From Cronobacter sakazakii (lineage in GTDB: Bacteria > Pseudomonadota > Gammaproteobacteria > Enterobacterales > Enterobacteriaceae): DNA of 64,000 bases. A program made the position numbers and the translations under genes. The notes under the pieces are model-generated. The model had not been told where the DNA came from, did no database searches, and saw nothing but the letters and a program-made list of their open reading frames with translations. Where the stretch lies: assembly GCF_000982825.1 (NCBI RefSeq), contig NZ_CP011047.1:2418001-2482000 (forward strand), in the 5' to 3' direction. Below are positions 33,236-43,366 of this stretch, piece after piece; the first letter of the stretch is position 1; each line of letters opens with the position of its first letter.

Positions 33236-33463
33236 TTAATGCGCGTTATCGTCGCGAATGGAGGACTGCAACGCCTCCGCGAAGGAGCGCGCCAGCGTCT
33301 TGCGCTGCGCGGGAGCCACGCTGTTATTGATAACATTGGTGACCATATTCCCAAGTACCATCAGGGAAAGGTCGGTCGGCGCCTTGTGCTTTGACAGCAC
33401 GCTCGCCAGTTCAGTCAGTAATTCTTCAACGCGTTCGTCACTATAGCGGGATAGTTGTGGCAT
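33236..33463 (-). CDS. yejL: UPF0352 protein YejL
   Basis: 75-residue small helical protein of unknown function, identical in length to E. coli YejL. The start MPQLSRYSDERVEEL and the core LMVLGNMVTNVINNSV are family features. It lies just upstream of yejM on the same strand and divergent from yejK. Confidence 0.94.
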   Translation of the reverse strand: MPQLSRYSDERVEELLTELASVLSKHKAPTDLSLMVLGNMVTNVINNSVAPAQRKTLARSFAEALQSSIRDDNAH

Positions 33464-33597
33464 AAATCAACATCAGTTTGTTCAGGAAAGTCCAATATCT
33501 TACCGTAGCAGTGGCTTTATTTCCGCTTTTTTATCAGCGGTTGCGCAGGACGGCAGGCAGTGGTTGAATACGCCCCTGCCCAACAGGAGAGTTTATC

Positions 33598-34602
33598 ATG
33601 AGTCTGGATATCAACCAGATTGCCTTACATCAGTTAATTAAGCGCGATGAGCAGAACCTGGAGCTTATCCTGCGCGACTCGCTGCTTGAACCTGGCAATA
33701 CGGTCACGGAAATGATGGCCGAGCTGCATCGCGTCTACAGCGCGAAAAGCAAAGCCTACGGTCTTTTTAACGAAGAGAGCGAGCTTGCCGAGGCGCTGCG
33801 TCAGTGCCGTCGCGGCGATGAAGATTTCCTGGCGTTCAGCCGCGCGGCCACTGGCCGTCTGCGTGACGAGCTGGCGAAATACCCGTTCGCGGATGGCGGC
33901 ATCGTGCTGTTTTGTCACTATCGTTATCTCGCGGTCGAATACCTGCTGGTGGCGGTGCTGAACAATTTAAGCAGCATGCGCGTTAACGAACAGCTGGACA
34001 TCAGCACCACGCACTATCTGGATATCAACCACGCCGATATCGTCGCGCGCATTGATCTGACCGAATGGGAAACCAACCCGGAATCGACCCGCTACTTAAC
34101 CTTCCTGAAAGGCCGGGTAGGGCGCAAGGTCGCCGATTTCTTTATGGATTTCCTGGGCGCGAGCGTGGGGCTTGATACCAAAGCGCAGAACCGCGGGCTG
34201 TTGCAGGCGCTGGATGATTTCACTGCCGAGGCGCAGCTCGATAAAGCCGAGCGCCAGAACGTGCGCGCGCAGGTCTACAGCTACTGTAACGAGCAGTTGC
34301 AGGCGGGCGAAGAAATTGCGCTGTCTGAGCTTTCCAAAGAGCTGCCGAGTTTTGGCGAGAAAAGCTTCCAGGAGTTTACGGCGGAGCAGGGCTATGAGCT
34401 GGAAGAGACCTTCCCGGCGGATCGCAGCACGCTGCGTCAGCTGACCAAATACGCCGGCAGCGGCGGCGGGCTTACGATTAACTTCGACGCCATGCTGCTT
34501 GGCGAGCGTATTTTCTGGGACCCGGCGACCGACACGCTGACCATTAAAGGCACGCCGCCGAACCTGCGCGATCAGCTACAGCGCCGGACGTCAGGCAAAT
34601 AA
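33598..34602 (+). CDS. yejK: Nucleoid-associated protein YejK (NdpA)
   Basis: 334 residues (335 in E. coli). Nucleoid-associated protein reported to bind topoisomerase IV and gyrase. ATG at 33598 is preceded by AGGAGAG. N-terminus SLDINQIALHQLIKRDE and the C-terminal LTINFDAMLLGERIFWDP match the family. Two terminators follow. Confidence 0.95.
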   Translation: MSLDINQIALHQLIKRDEQNLELILRDSLLEPGNTVTEMMAELHRVYSAKSKAYGLFNEESELAEALRQCRRGDEDFLAFSRAATGRLRDELAKYPFADGGIVLFCHYRYLAVEYLLVAVLNNLSSMRVNEQLDISTTHYLDINHADIVARIDLTEWETNPESTRYLTFLKGRVGRKVADFFMDFLGASVGLDTKAQNRGLLQALDDFTAEAQLDKAERQNVRAQVYSYCNEQLQAGEEIALSELSKELPSFGEKSFQEFTAEQGYELEETFPADRSTLRQLTKYAGSGGGLTINFDAMLLGERIFWDPATDTLTIKGTPPNLRDQLQRRTSGK

Positions 34603-34615
34603 ACGTGAAATGAAA

Positions 34616-34636
34616 AAGGGCGGAATTTCCGCCCTT
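34616..34636 (+). terminator. yejK terminator
   Basis: AAGGGCGGAA / TTCCGCCCTT stem followed by AATTTTTG, 13 bp after the yejK stop. Confidence 0.85.
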
Positions 34637-34663
34637 AATTTTTGCGCCTGAATCACAGGCAAA

Positions 34664-34692
34664 AAAAAACGCCGCATAGCGCGGCGTTTTTT
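34664..34692. terminator. Bidirectional terminator, yejK / rplY
   Basis: AAAAAACGCCGC / GCGGCGTTTTTT stem with loop ATAGC; U-tracts on both strands. It serves rplY (stop at 34704) and backs up yejK. Confidence 0.92.
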
Positions 34693-34703
34693 CTTCATTG
34701 CAC

Positions 34704-34988
34704 TTACGCGCGAACGAAGTCGATGTGGTGCAGTTTCGGTTTGTACGGGTGACGCTGTACAGCCTGAACTTTTACTTTAACTTCTTTGCCATCGATAGCC
34801 AGAGTCAGCACTTCGCTGTAAAACTCCGGTTTAGCCTGCATGTTCATCACTTTGTCGTGGTCCAGTTCGATTGCAACCGGAGCCTCGGTGCCACCGTAAA
34901 CGATAGCCGGGAACTTGTTGGCGTGACGCAGGCGGCGGCTCGCACCCTTACCCTGCTCTTTACGTACTTCAGCGTTGATAGTAAACAT
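34704..34988 (-). CDS. rplY: 50S ribosomal protein L25
   Basis: 5S rRNA-binding protein of the large subunit, short form without the CTC extension. 94 residues from the ATG at 34988 (MFTINAEVRKEQGKG), the E. coli length; an in-frame ATG two codons earlier is less likely. The basic segment GASRRLRHANKFPA and the C-terminal RHPYKPKLHHIDFVRA are conserved. Confidence 0.97.
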   Translation of the reverse strand: MFTINAEVRKEQGKGASRRLRHANKFPAIVYGGTEAPVAIELDHDKVMNMQAKPEFYSEVLTLAIDGKEVKVKVQAVQRHPYKPKLHHIDFVRA

Positions 34989-35114
34989 TGACATCTCTCT
35001 TAATAAAGAAACCTGTTACAGGCGACCCAGCAACAGGCAAATGACTGGCTTTGCGGATGCAAAAGCGGGCGGCATTATAGCTATTCGAGCGCGCAGGGGC
35101 AACGAAAACCGCCG

Positions 35115-36875
35115 CTAACCGCGTAATTCATTGGCGCGGCGGAACCGCCCGTTATAATCGAACACCTTTTCACGCACCTGCCAGTACTGGCCTTTGAGCC
35201 TGGCCACCACAAAATCGGGATGACGCAACAGCGCCTGCTGGGCGACGATATCGTTGACGGTTATCCAGCGCAGCGGCACGCCCGGCGTGCGGGTGTGCGG
35301 GCGAATAAAAAGCTGTTCAAAGGCGGTGCGCTGCGCGGGCGTGTGCAGGCGGAAGCGTTCGCTGACGTCCGCGCCGTCCTCATCGTAATAGGTCACTTTC
35401 AGCCATTCGCCTTTCTCATCGGCGCCCGGCTGGAGTTGCATCCCGCCGCAACGCAGCACCAGCGCGTCTTTAAGCTTCAGCGCCGCTTTCAGCATGTCGT
35501 CCGGGTCTACCAGCACCTTGTCGCATTCGCGGCAGCGCCGCGCGGCGATGTCGTTTTCCGCGTTGCAGTGCGGACAATTTTTAAAGCGGAAGCGGTAGTC
35601 GCACTGTTCACGGTGGCCATCGTCATCTTCGAACCAGCCCTGGCAGCGGCGGCCGAAATGCTCGATAAGCGTGCCATCCGCCGTGGTTTTGCCCCAGAAG
35701 GTATTGGCGAAACCGCAGGCGGGGCAGAAGACCTGCACCGGCACATTGTCGCTTTTACCCTTCGGCGCGCCCACTTCCGGCGCGTAGAGATCGTGCGGGT
35801 TACCCGCGTAATCAAGGATCAGGCAATCTTTTTTGCCCGGCGACAGCCGTAGCCCGCGCCCGACAATCTGCTGATAGAGGCTGACCGATTCGGTCGGGCG
35901 CAGAATAGCGATGAGATCCACATGCGGCGCGTCAAAGCCGGTGGTGAGTACCGCCACGTTGACGAGAAAACGCAGTTGCTGAGCTTTAAACGCCTCAATA
36001 ATCGCGTCGCGTTCGCGTCCTGGCGTTTCGCCGGTGATAAGCGCCGCTTCGCCCGCAGGCAGCAGGCCGGTGATTTCACGCGCGTGCTCGACGGTTGCGG
36101 CGAAAATCATCGCGCCGCGCCGGTCAGCGGCGAATTCAACTATCTGGCTCACGATATGCGGCGTGATGCGCTGCTGCTGTTTCAGCTCGCGGTTAAGGTC
36201 AGCCTCGCTGAACAGCCCGTTGCTCTGGGCCTGCAGACGGCTGAAATCATATTGTACCACCGGCATATCGAGCCGCTCCGGCGGCGTCAGGTAGCCGTGT
36301 TTAATCATGTAGCGCAGCGGCAGCTCGTAGATGCAGTCGCGAAACAGCGCTTTTTCATCGCCGCGCACCATGCCGTGATAATGGAACTGGTAAATCCAGC
36401 CCTTGCCGAGGCGAAACGGTGTCGCGGTCAGCCCCAGTAAGCGCAGGCGCGGGTTCTGCTTACGCAGGTGCGTGAGAATTTGCTGATACTGACTGTCGTC
36501 GTCATCGCTAATGCGATGGCACTCATCGACAATCACCAGCGAGAATTCTCCCTGAAAATGGTCGAGGTAGCGCGCCACCGACTGCACGCTGCCGAACACG
36601 ACCTTGCCGTGGCTCTCTTTGCGTGCGAGACCGGCCGCGTAAATATCGGCCTCAAGCCCGAGCGCCAGATATTTCGCATGGTTTTGCGCCACCAGCTCTT
36701 TCACGTGGGCGAGCACCAGCACACGGCCGCGTGCGAGCCGCGCCAGTTCGGCGATCACCAGGCTTTTGCCTGCGCCGGTCGGCAGAACGATCGCCGCTGG
36801 CGCGTCGTGGCGGCGAAAATGGTTAAGGGTGGCATCCACCGCTTCGCGCTGGTAGGGACGTAAAGTAAAGGACAT
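35115..36875 (-). CDS. radD: DNA repair ATPase/helicase RadD (YejH)
   Basis: Superfamily 2 helicase-like ATPase involved in double-strand-break repair, with RecA- and SSB-related roles. 586 residues from the ATG at 36875 (MSFTLRPYQREAV), exactly the E. coli length; upstream in-frame codons lack homology. Motif I LPTGAGKS, motif II VDECHR (DECH box), motif III GLTATPFRLG and motif VI QIVGRGLR are present. A cysteine-rich zinc region (CPACGF, CPHCNAEND, CRECDK) lies at about 390-480. It is upstream of rplY on the same strand. Confidence 0.95.
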   Translation of the reverse strand: MSFTLRPYQREAVDATLNHFRRHDAPAAIVLPTGAGKSLVIAELARLARGRVLVLAHVKELVAQNHAKYLALGLEADIYAAGLARKESHGKVVFGSVQSVARYLDHFQGEFSLVIVDECHRISDDDDSQYQQILTHLRKQNPRLRLLGLTATPFRLGKGWIYQFHYHGMVRGDEKALFRDCIYELPLRYMIKHGYLTPPERLDMPVVQYDFSRLQAQSNGLFSEADLNRELKQQQRITPHIVSQIVEFAADRRGAMIFAATVEHAREITGLLPAGEAALITGETPGRERDAIIEAFKAQQLRFLVNVAVLTTGFDAPHVDLIAILRPTESVSLYQQIVGRGLRLSPGKKDCLILDYAGNPHDLYAPEVGAPKGKSDNVPVQVFCPACGFANTFWGKTTADGTLIEHFGRRCQGWFEDDDGHREQCDYRFRFKNCPHCNAENDIAARRCRECDKVLVDPDDMLKAALKLKDALVLRCGGMQLQPGADEKGEWLKVTYYDEDGADVSERFRLHTPAQRTAFEQLFIRPHTRTPGVPLRWITVNDIVAQQALLRHPDFVVARLKGQYWQVREKVFDYNGRFRRANELRG

Positions 36876-37045
36876 GGGGCCTGCAGAAATAGGGATCACG
36901 CTAATATTATGCCACGAATCATTTTCATCTTGTGAGCGGGCCATTGCCCGTTATACTGACGGCTCTGATTCCGCTTCAAGCATATTGACGGGCGCTTTGC
37001 CCGCCCCCGCGTCGGAACTGCATCAACAACAGGCTTATAAACGTA

Positions 37046-37753
37046 ATGCGACTTGATAAATTTATCGCCCAGCAGCTTGGCGTCAGCCGCGCTATTGCTG
37101 GCCGTGAAATTCGCGCCAGCCGGGTCACGGTGGATGGCGAGATTGTAAAAGACAGCGCTTTTAAACTGCTGGCGGATCACGACGTCGAATATGACGGCAA
37201 TCCGCTCATCCAGCAGAACGGCCCGCGCTATTTTATGCTGAATAAACCGCAGGGCTACGTCTGCTCCACCGACGATCCGGATCATCCGACGGTGCTCTAC
37301 TTTCTGGACGAGCCGGTCGCGCATAAGCTGCACGCCGCAGGGCGACTGGATATCGACACCACCGGGCTGGTGCTGATGACTGACGACGGCCAGTGGTCGC
37401 ATCGCATCACCTCGCCGCGCCATCATTGTGAGAAAACCTATCTGGTGACGCTGGAATCGCCGGTGGCGGATGACACCGCGGCGCTGTTTGCCAAAGGCGT
37501 ACAGCTCAACAACGAAAAAGATCTCACCAAACCGGCGCAGCTTGAAGTGATCACCCCGACCGAAGTGCGTCTCACCATCAGCGAAGGGCGCTATCATCAG
37601 GTGAAGCGTATGTTTGCGGCGGTGGGTAATCACGTTGTCGGTCTGCATCGCGAGCGCATCGGGGCGATTGAACTCGATCCTGAGCTTGCGCCTGGCGAAT
37701 ACCGCCCGTTAACCGAAGACGAAATTACCAGCGTTGGCATGCCGTCACGCTAA
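37046..37753 (+). CDS. rsuA: 16S rRNA pseudouridine(516) synthase RsuA
   Basis: Makes the only pseudouridine in 16S rRNA (position 516). It has 235 residues (231 in E. coli). N-terminal S4 RNA-binding domain (MRLDKFIAQQLGVSRAIAGREI), then the catalytic domain with GRLDIDTTGLVL, whose second Asp is the nucleophile. ATG 37046. bcr follows after 15 bp in an operon, as in K-12. It is divergent from radD. Confidence 0.96.
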   Translation: MRLDKFIAQQLGVSRAIAGREIRASRVTVDGEIVKDSAFKLLADHDVEYDGNPLIQQNGPRYFMLNKPQGYVCSTDDPDHPTVLYFLDEPVAHKLHAAGRLDIDTTGLVLMTDDGQWSHRITSPRHHCEKTYLVTLESPVADDTAALFAKGVQLNNEKDLTKPAQLEVITPTEVRLTISEGRYHQVKRMFAAVGNHVVGLHRERIGAIELDPELAPGEYRPLTEDEITSVGMPSR

Positions 37754-37768
37754 TTTCAGGAGTCAACT

Positions 37769-38965
37769 GTGACCACCAGGCAGAATTCGTCGCTGGGTAT
37801 TGTGTTTATTCTTGGCCTGCTGGCCATGCTGATGCCGCTCTCTATCGATATGTATCTCCCGGCGCTGCCGGTTATCGCCAGCGAGTTTGGCGTCGAGGCG
37901 GGCAGCGCCCAGATGACGCTCAGCACCTATATTCTGGGCTTTGCTATCGGCCAGCTTTTTTATGGGCCGATGGCCGACAGTCTGGGACGCAAGCCGGTTA
38001 TTCTTGGCGGCACGCTGATATTCGCGGCGGCCGCCATCGCCTGCGCGCTGGCCCAGAGCATCGACCAGCTCATTTATATGCGTTTTCTGCACGGGCTTTC
38101 CGCGGCGGCGGCAAGCGTGGTGATTAACGCCCTGATGCGCGATATCTACCCGAAGGAAGAGTTCTCGCGCATGATGTCCTTTGTGATGCTGGTGACGACC
38201 ATCGCGCCGCTGCTGGCACCGATGGCGGGCGGGGCGGTGCTGGTCTGGTTTAACTGGCACGTGATTTTCTGGATCCTCGCGGTGCTGGCGCTGCTCGCCT
38301 GCGCCATGATTTTCTTTCTTATCCGCGAAACGCTGCCGGTGGAGCGTCGCCAGAAGTTTCACTTTCGCACCACGCTTGGCAACTTCGCCACGCTGTTTCG
38401 CCATAAGCGCGTCCTGAGCTATATGCTGGCGAGCGGCTTCAGCTTTGCCGGCATGTTTTCGTTTTTAAGCGCCGGGCCGTTTGTCTATATCGAACTGAAT
38501 CACGTTTCGCCGCAGCACTTCGGTTATTACTTCGCGCTGAATATCGTGTTTCTGTTCGTGATGACCATCATTAACAGCCGCTTTGTGCGCCGCGTGGGCG
38601 CGCTGAAAATGTTCCGCGCCGGGCTGTTTATTCAGTTTGCGATGGCCGTGTGGCTGGTGATTAGCGCGCAGTTTGATGTCGGCTTCTGGTCGCTGGTGCT
38701 GGGCGTGGCGGCGTTTGTCGGCTGTGTGTCGCTGGTGGCGTCCAACGCGATGGCGGTTATCCTGGATGAGTTTCCGCATATGGCGGGAACGGCCTCGTCG
38801 CTCGCAGGCACGTTCCGCTTCGGGATCGGGGCGATTATGGGCGCGCTGCTCTCTATGGCGACGTTCAACTCCGCCTGGCCGATGCTGCTTTCCATCTTCT
38901 TCTGCGCTACCTGTTCCATTCTTTTCTATCTCTACGCCAGCCGTCCTCGCCGACGCGCTGTCTGA
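37769..38965 (+). CDS. bcr: MFS drug efflux transporter Bcr
   Basis: Proton-driven exporter of the DHA1 family; in E. coli it confers bicyclomycin, sulfonamide and cysteine efflux. It has 398 residues (396 in E. coli). The GTG start at 37769 has RBS CAGGAG. Twelve predicted membrane helices; the motif A loop GPMADSLGRKPV follows helix 2, and helix 1 has SIDMYLPALP typical of Bcr/CflA proteins. It is downstream of rsuA. Confidence 0.95.
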   Translation: MTTRQNSSLGIVFILGLLAMLMPLSIDMYLPALPVIASEFGVEAGSAQMTLSTYILGFAIGQLFYGPMADSLGRKPVILGGTLIFAAAAIACALAQSIDQLIYMRFLHGLSAAAASVVINALMRDIYPKEEFSRMMSFVMLVTTIAPLLAPMAGGAVLVWFNWHVIFWILAVLALLACAMIFFLIRETLPVERRQKFHFRTTLGNFATLFRHKRVLSYMLASGFSFAGMFSFLSAGPFVYIELNHVSPQHFGYYFALNIVFLFVMTIINSRFVRRVGALKMFRAGLFIQFAMAVWLVISAQFDVGFWSLVLGVAAFVGCVSLVASNAMAVILDEFPHMAGTASSLAGTFRFGIGAIMGALLSMATFNSAWPMLLSIFFCATCSILFYLYASRPRRRAV

Positions 38966-38972
38966 TCTTCTC

Positions 38973-38997
38973 GCGGGAGTATCACTCCCGCCTTTTA
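38973..38997 (+). terminator. bcr terminator; remainder of gap without gene
   Basis: GCGGGAGT / ACTCCCGC stem followed by CTTTTAG, 7 bp after the bcr stop. From there to 39299 (about 300 bp) I see no gene, only the presumed yejG promoter region. Confidence 0.8.
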
Positions 38998-39299
38998 GTC
39001 ACGCATTAAGTCCCTCTGGCGCGCTTTCTTGAGTCATTTTCGTTTCCTGAATGTAAAAATATATCGCGTAAAAAGTCACGGCCTTGTATTAAAAAAGGTT
39101 GTGTCGGGGCGCGTAACGGGGTACATATAGCGCCAAAATGCGAGCCAACGCACAAAATAACCGCCTCGCTGGTGAGGAAATAACCGGAGGATGCGGTGGC
39201 AATGAAACCGTTTTCTTTGTTGATACGATCACTTTTTGTCAACATGTGTTAATCTTTATGTGAATGACTTGTAAAATTTATGTTTCCGGGGACACTATC

Positions 39300-39644
39300 T
39301 TGAATACGCTACAACTCTCTATCGTTCATCGCTTGCCGCAGAGCTATCGGTGGCGGGCGGGTTTCGCCGGTTCAAAAGTTGAACCGATTCCGCAACAGGG
39401 CCCGGATTGCGACAACTGTCTGGTTGGCCTGCGCCTGTTAAGCCCGGACGGCGAAAAAGCCTGGCCGGTGATGCAGAAGCTCAGCCAGGCGTTGAATGAT
39501 ATCTCGGTGGATTGCTCCGTGCTGGAGTGCGAAGGCGAGCCGTGTCTGTTCGTGAGCCATCAGGATGAGTTCGCGGCCACCTGTCGGCTGAAGAATTTCG
39601 GCGTGGCAATTGCCGAGCCGTTTTCCGGCCAGAATCCTTTCTGA
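39300..39644 (+). CDS. yejG: Conserved protein YejG
   Basis: 114 residues from a TTG at 39300 (LNTLQLSIVHRLPQSYRW), matching the E. coli length and N-terminus; an ATG-like frame start 12 codons earlier has no homology. Conserved SVLECEGEPCLFV and ATCRLKNFGVAIAEPF. Function unknown. It is convergent with yejF, with 3 bp between stops. Confidence 0.93.
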   Translation: MNTLQLSIVHRLPQSYRWRAGFAGSKVEPIPQQGPDCDNCLVGLRLLSPDGEKAWPVMQKLSQALNDISVDCSVLECEGEPCLFVSHQDEFAATCRLKNFGVAIAEPFSGQNPF

Positions 39645-39647
39645 GCC

Positions 39648-41237
<1,590 letters not shown>

Positions 41238-41238
41238 A

Positions 41239-42264
41239 TCAGACCGCCTTACCGGGATCGAAGGCGTCGCGAACCGCTTCGCCGATAAAAATGAGTAACG
41301 ACAGTAAAATCGCCAGCGAGAAAAAGGCGGTGAGGCCAAGCCAGGGAGCTTCGAGGTTATTCTTGCCCTGCAACAGCAGCTCGCCAAGCGACGGCGAGCC
41401 GAGCGGCAGCCCGAAGCCCAGGAAATCGAGCTCCGTCAGCACGGTAATCGAACCGCACAGAATAAACGGCAGAAATGTCAGCGTCGCCACCATCGCATTT
41501 GGCAGCATATGACGCCAGATAATCGCGCGGTCGCTGACGCCAAGCGCCTGGGCGGCGCGGATATAGTCAAAATTGCGGGTACGCAGAAACTCGGCGCGCA
41601 CCACACCCACCAGCGTCATCCAGCCGAACAGCACGGTTATCAAAAGCAGCCACCAGAAGCCCGGTTGCACCACGCTTGAAAGAATAATGATCAGAAACAG
41701 CGTCGGCATGCCGGACCAGATCTCGATAAAGCGCTGGCCGAACAGATCGATTCTGCCGCCGTAGTAGCCCTGGATTGCACCAACCGTAATGCCGATGGCG
41801 CTGGCGCAGAGCGTCAGCATTATCCCGAACAGCAAGGAGATGCGCGTGCCATACAGAATGCGCGCCAGCACATCGCCGCCGTTGGCGTCGGTGCCCAACC
41901 AGTTTTGTGCCGACGGCGGGGCAGGGAAGGGGTGATCCGACGCGAAATTAATCGCAGTGCCGCTAAAACGCACCGGTGCCCACAGCACCCAGCCTTTATC
42001 TTCCAGCCGCTGTTGCAGCCATGGGTCCTGATAATCGGCAGGCGTGGCGAGCGGCCCGCCAAAATCGCTTTCGCTGTAGTTATGGATAAACGGGAAATAC
42101 CAGCGGTCCTGATAATGCACCGCCAGCGGTTTATCGTTGGCGATAAGCTCGGCACAGAGGCTTAAGGCAAAAATTATCGCGAAAATCCACAGCGACCAGT
42201 AGCCGCGCCGGTTATGACGAAACCGCGCCCAGCGCGCCTGATTGACCGGATTGAGTCTTCTCAT
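41239..42264 (-). CDS. yejE: Peptide ABC transporter permease YejE
   Basis: 341-residue inner-membrane permease, same length as E. coli. N-terminal helix, large periplasmic segment (about 50-140), then the permease domain with the EAA loop (ALGVSDRAIIWRHMLPNA). It overlaps yejB by 4 bp and adjoins yejF, indicating translational coupling. Confidence 0.96.
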   Translation of the reverse strand: MRRLNPVNQARWARFRHNRRGYWSLWIFAIIFALSLCAELIANDKPLAVHYQDRWYFPFIHNYSESDFGGPLATPADYQDPWLQQRLEDKGWVLWAPVRFSGTAINFASDHPFPAPPSAQNWLGTDANGGDVLARILYGTRISLLFGIMLTLCASAIGITVGAIQGYYGGRIDLFGQRFIEIWSGMPTLFLIIILSSVVQPGFWWLLLITVLFGWMTLVGVVRAEFLRTRNFDYIRAAQALGVSDRAIIWRHMLPNAMVATLTFLPFILCGSITVLTELDFLGFGLPLGSPSLGELLLQGKNNLEAPWLGLTAFFSLAILLSLLIFIGEAVRDAFDPGKAV

Positions 42265-43358
42265 CCGCGCCTCTCGAAATCAATGCGTGGGTCGACAAGC
42301 GTATAAGTGATATCGCTCAGGATATTCAGCAGCAGGCCGACCAGGGTGAAAATATAGAGCGTGCCAAACATTACCGGATAATCGCGCGATACGGTGGCTT
42401 CATAGCCCAGCAGCCCGAGGCCATTGAGCGAGAAAATCACTTCAATCAGCACTGAACCGGTGAAAAACATGCTGATAAACGTGGCCGGGAAGCCCGCAAT
42501 CACCAGCAGCATGGCGTTGCGAAACACGTGACGCCAGAGGATCTGCTGCTCGCCAAGCCCTTTGGCGCGGGCCGTTACCACATACTGCTTGCGGATCTCA
42601 TCGAGAAACGCGTTGCGGGTAAGAATGGTGAGCGTCGCGAAACCGCCAATCACCGTCGCCAGCACCGGCAGCGTAATGTGCCAGAGATAGTCGGTAATTT
42701 TCTGATACCACGGCAGCGTGTCGAAATTAGCCGAGACCAGTCCGCGCAGCGGAAAGAGATCGAACCAGGTGCCGCCGGCGAAAACGACAATTAATAAAAT
42801 GGCGAACAAAAAGGCAGGCACGGCGTAGCCGGTGATAATCGCCACGCTGCTCCAGACATCGAAGCGGCTGCCGCTGTTCACCGCCTTGCGAATGCCGAGG
42901 GGAATCGACACCAGATAGATTATCAGCGTGCTCCACAGGCCGAGCGTGACCGAGACCGGCAGGCTGTTTTTTATCAAATCGATGACCGACGCGCTGCGAA
43001 ACAGGCTGTCGCCAAAATCGAAACGCGCGTAATCCCACAGCATTTTCAGGTAGCGCTCATGTAGCGGTTTGTCGAACCCGTAACGGTGGGTGATTTCGGC
43101 GACCACTTCCGGGTCGAGCCCGCGGGCGCCGCGGTAGTGGCTCTCGTTAACGTTCATCACGCCGTTTTGCGGGCGGCTGCTCTGCATCCCACCGTTCTGA
43201 ACGCCGGGGATGCCGCTGGCGCTGCCAAACTGGATAGCGGCGAGCGCCTGATCCACCGGGCCGCCGGGCGCTATCTGGACGATGAAAAAGTTAAGCGTGA
43301 TGATGGCCCAGAGTGTCGGGATCAGCAGCAGTAAGCGGCGAAGCAGGTAAGCGCCCAT
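42261..43358 (-). CDS. yejB: Peptide ABC transporter permease YejB
   Basis: 365-residue permease (364 in E. coli), partner of YejE in the heterodimeric channel. DppB-type N-terminus (MGAYLLRRLLLLIPTLW) and EAA-like loop (AKGLGEQQILWRHVFRNA). It lies 8 bp after yejA. Confidence 0.96.
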   Translation of the reverse strand: MGAYLLRRLLLLIPTLWAIITLNFFIVQIAPGGPVDQALAAIQFGSASGIPGVQNGGMQSSRPQNGVMNVNESHYRGARGLDPEVVAEITHRYGFDKPLHERYLKMLWDYARFDFGDSLFRSASVIDLIKNSLPVSVTLGLWSTLIIYLVSIPLGIRKAVNSGSRFDVWSSVAIITGYAVPAFLFAILLIVVFAGGTWFDLFPLRGLVSANFDTLPWYQKITDYLWHITLPVLATVIGGFATLTILTRNAFLDEIRKQYVVTARAKGLGEQQILWRHVFRNAMLLVIAGFPATFISMFFTGSVLIEVIFSLNGLGLLGYEATVSRDYPVMFGTLYIFTLVGLLLNILSDITYTLVDPRIDFERRG

Positions 43359-43366
43359 AATTCTCC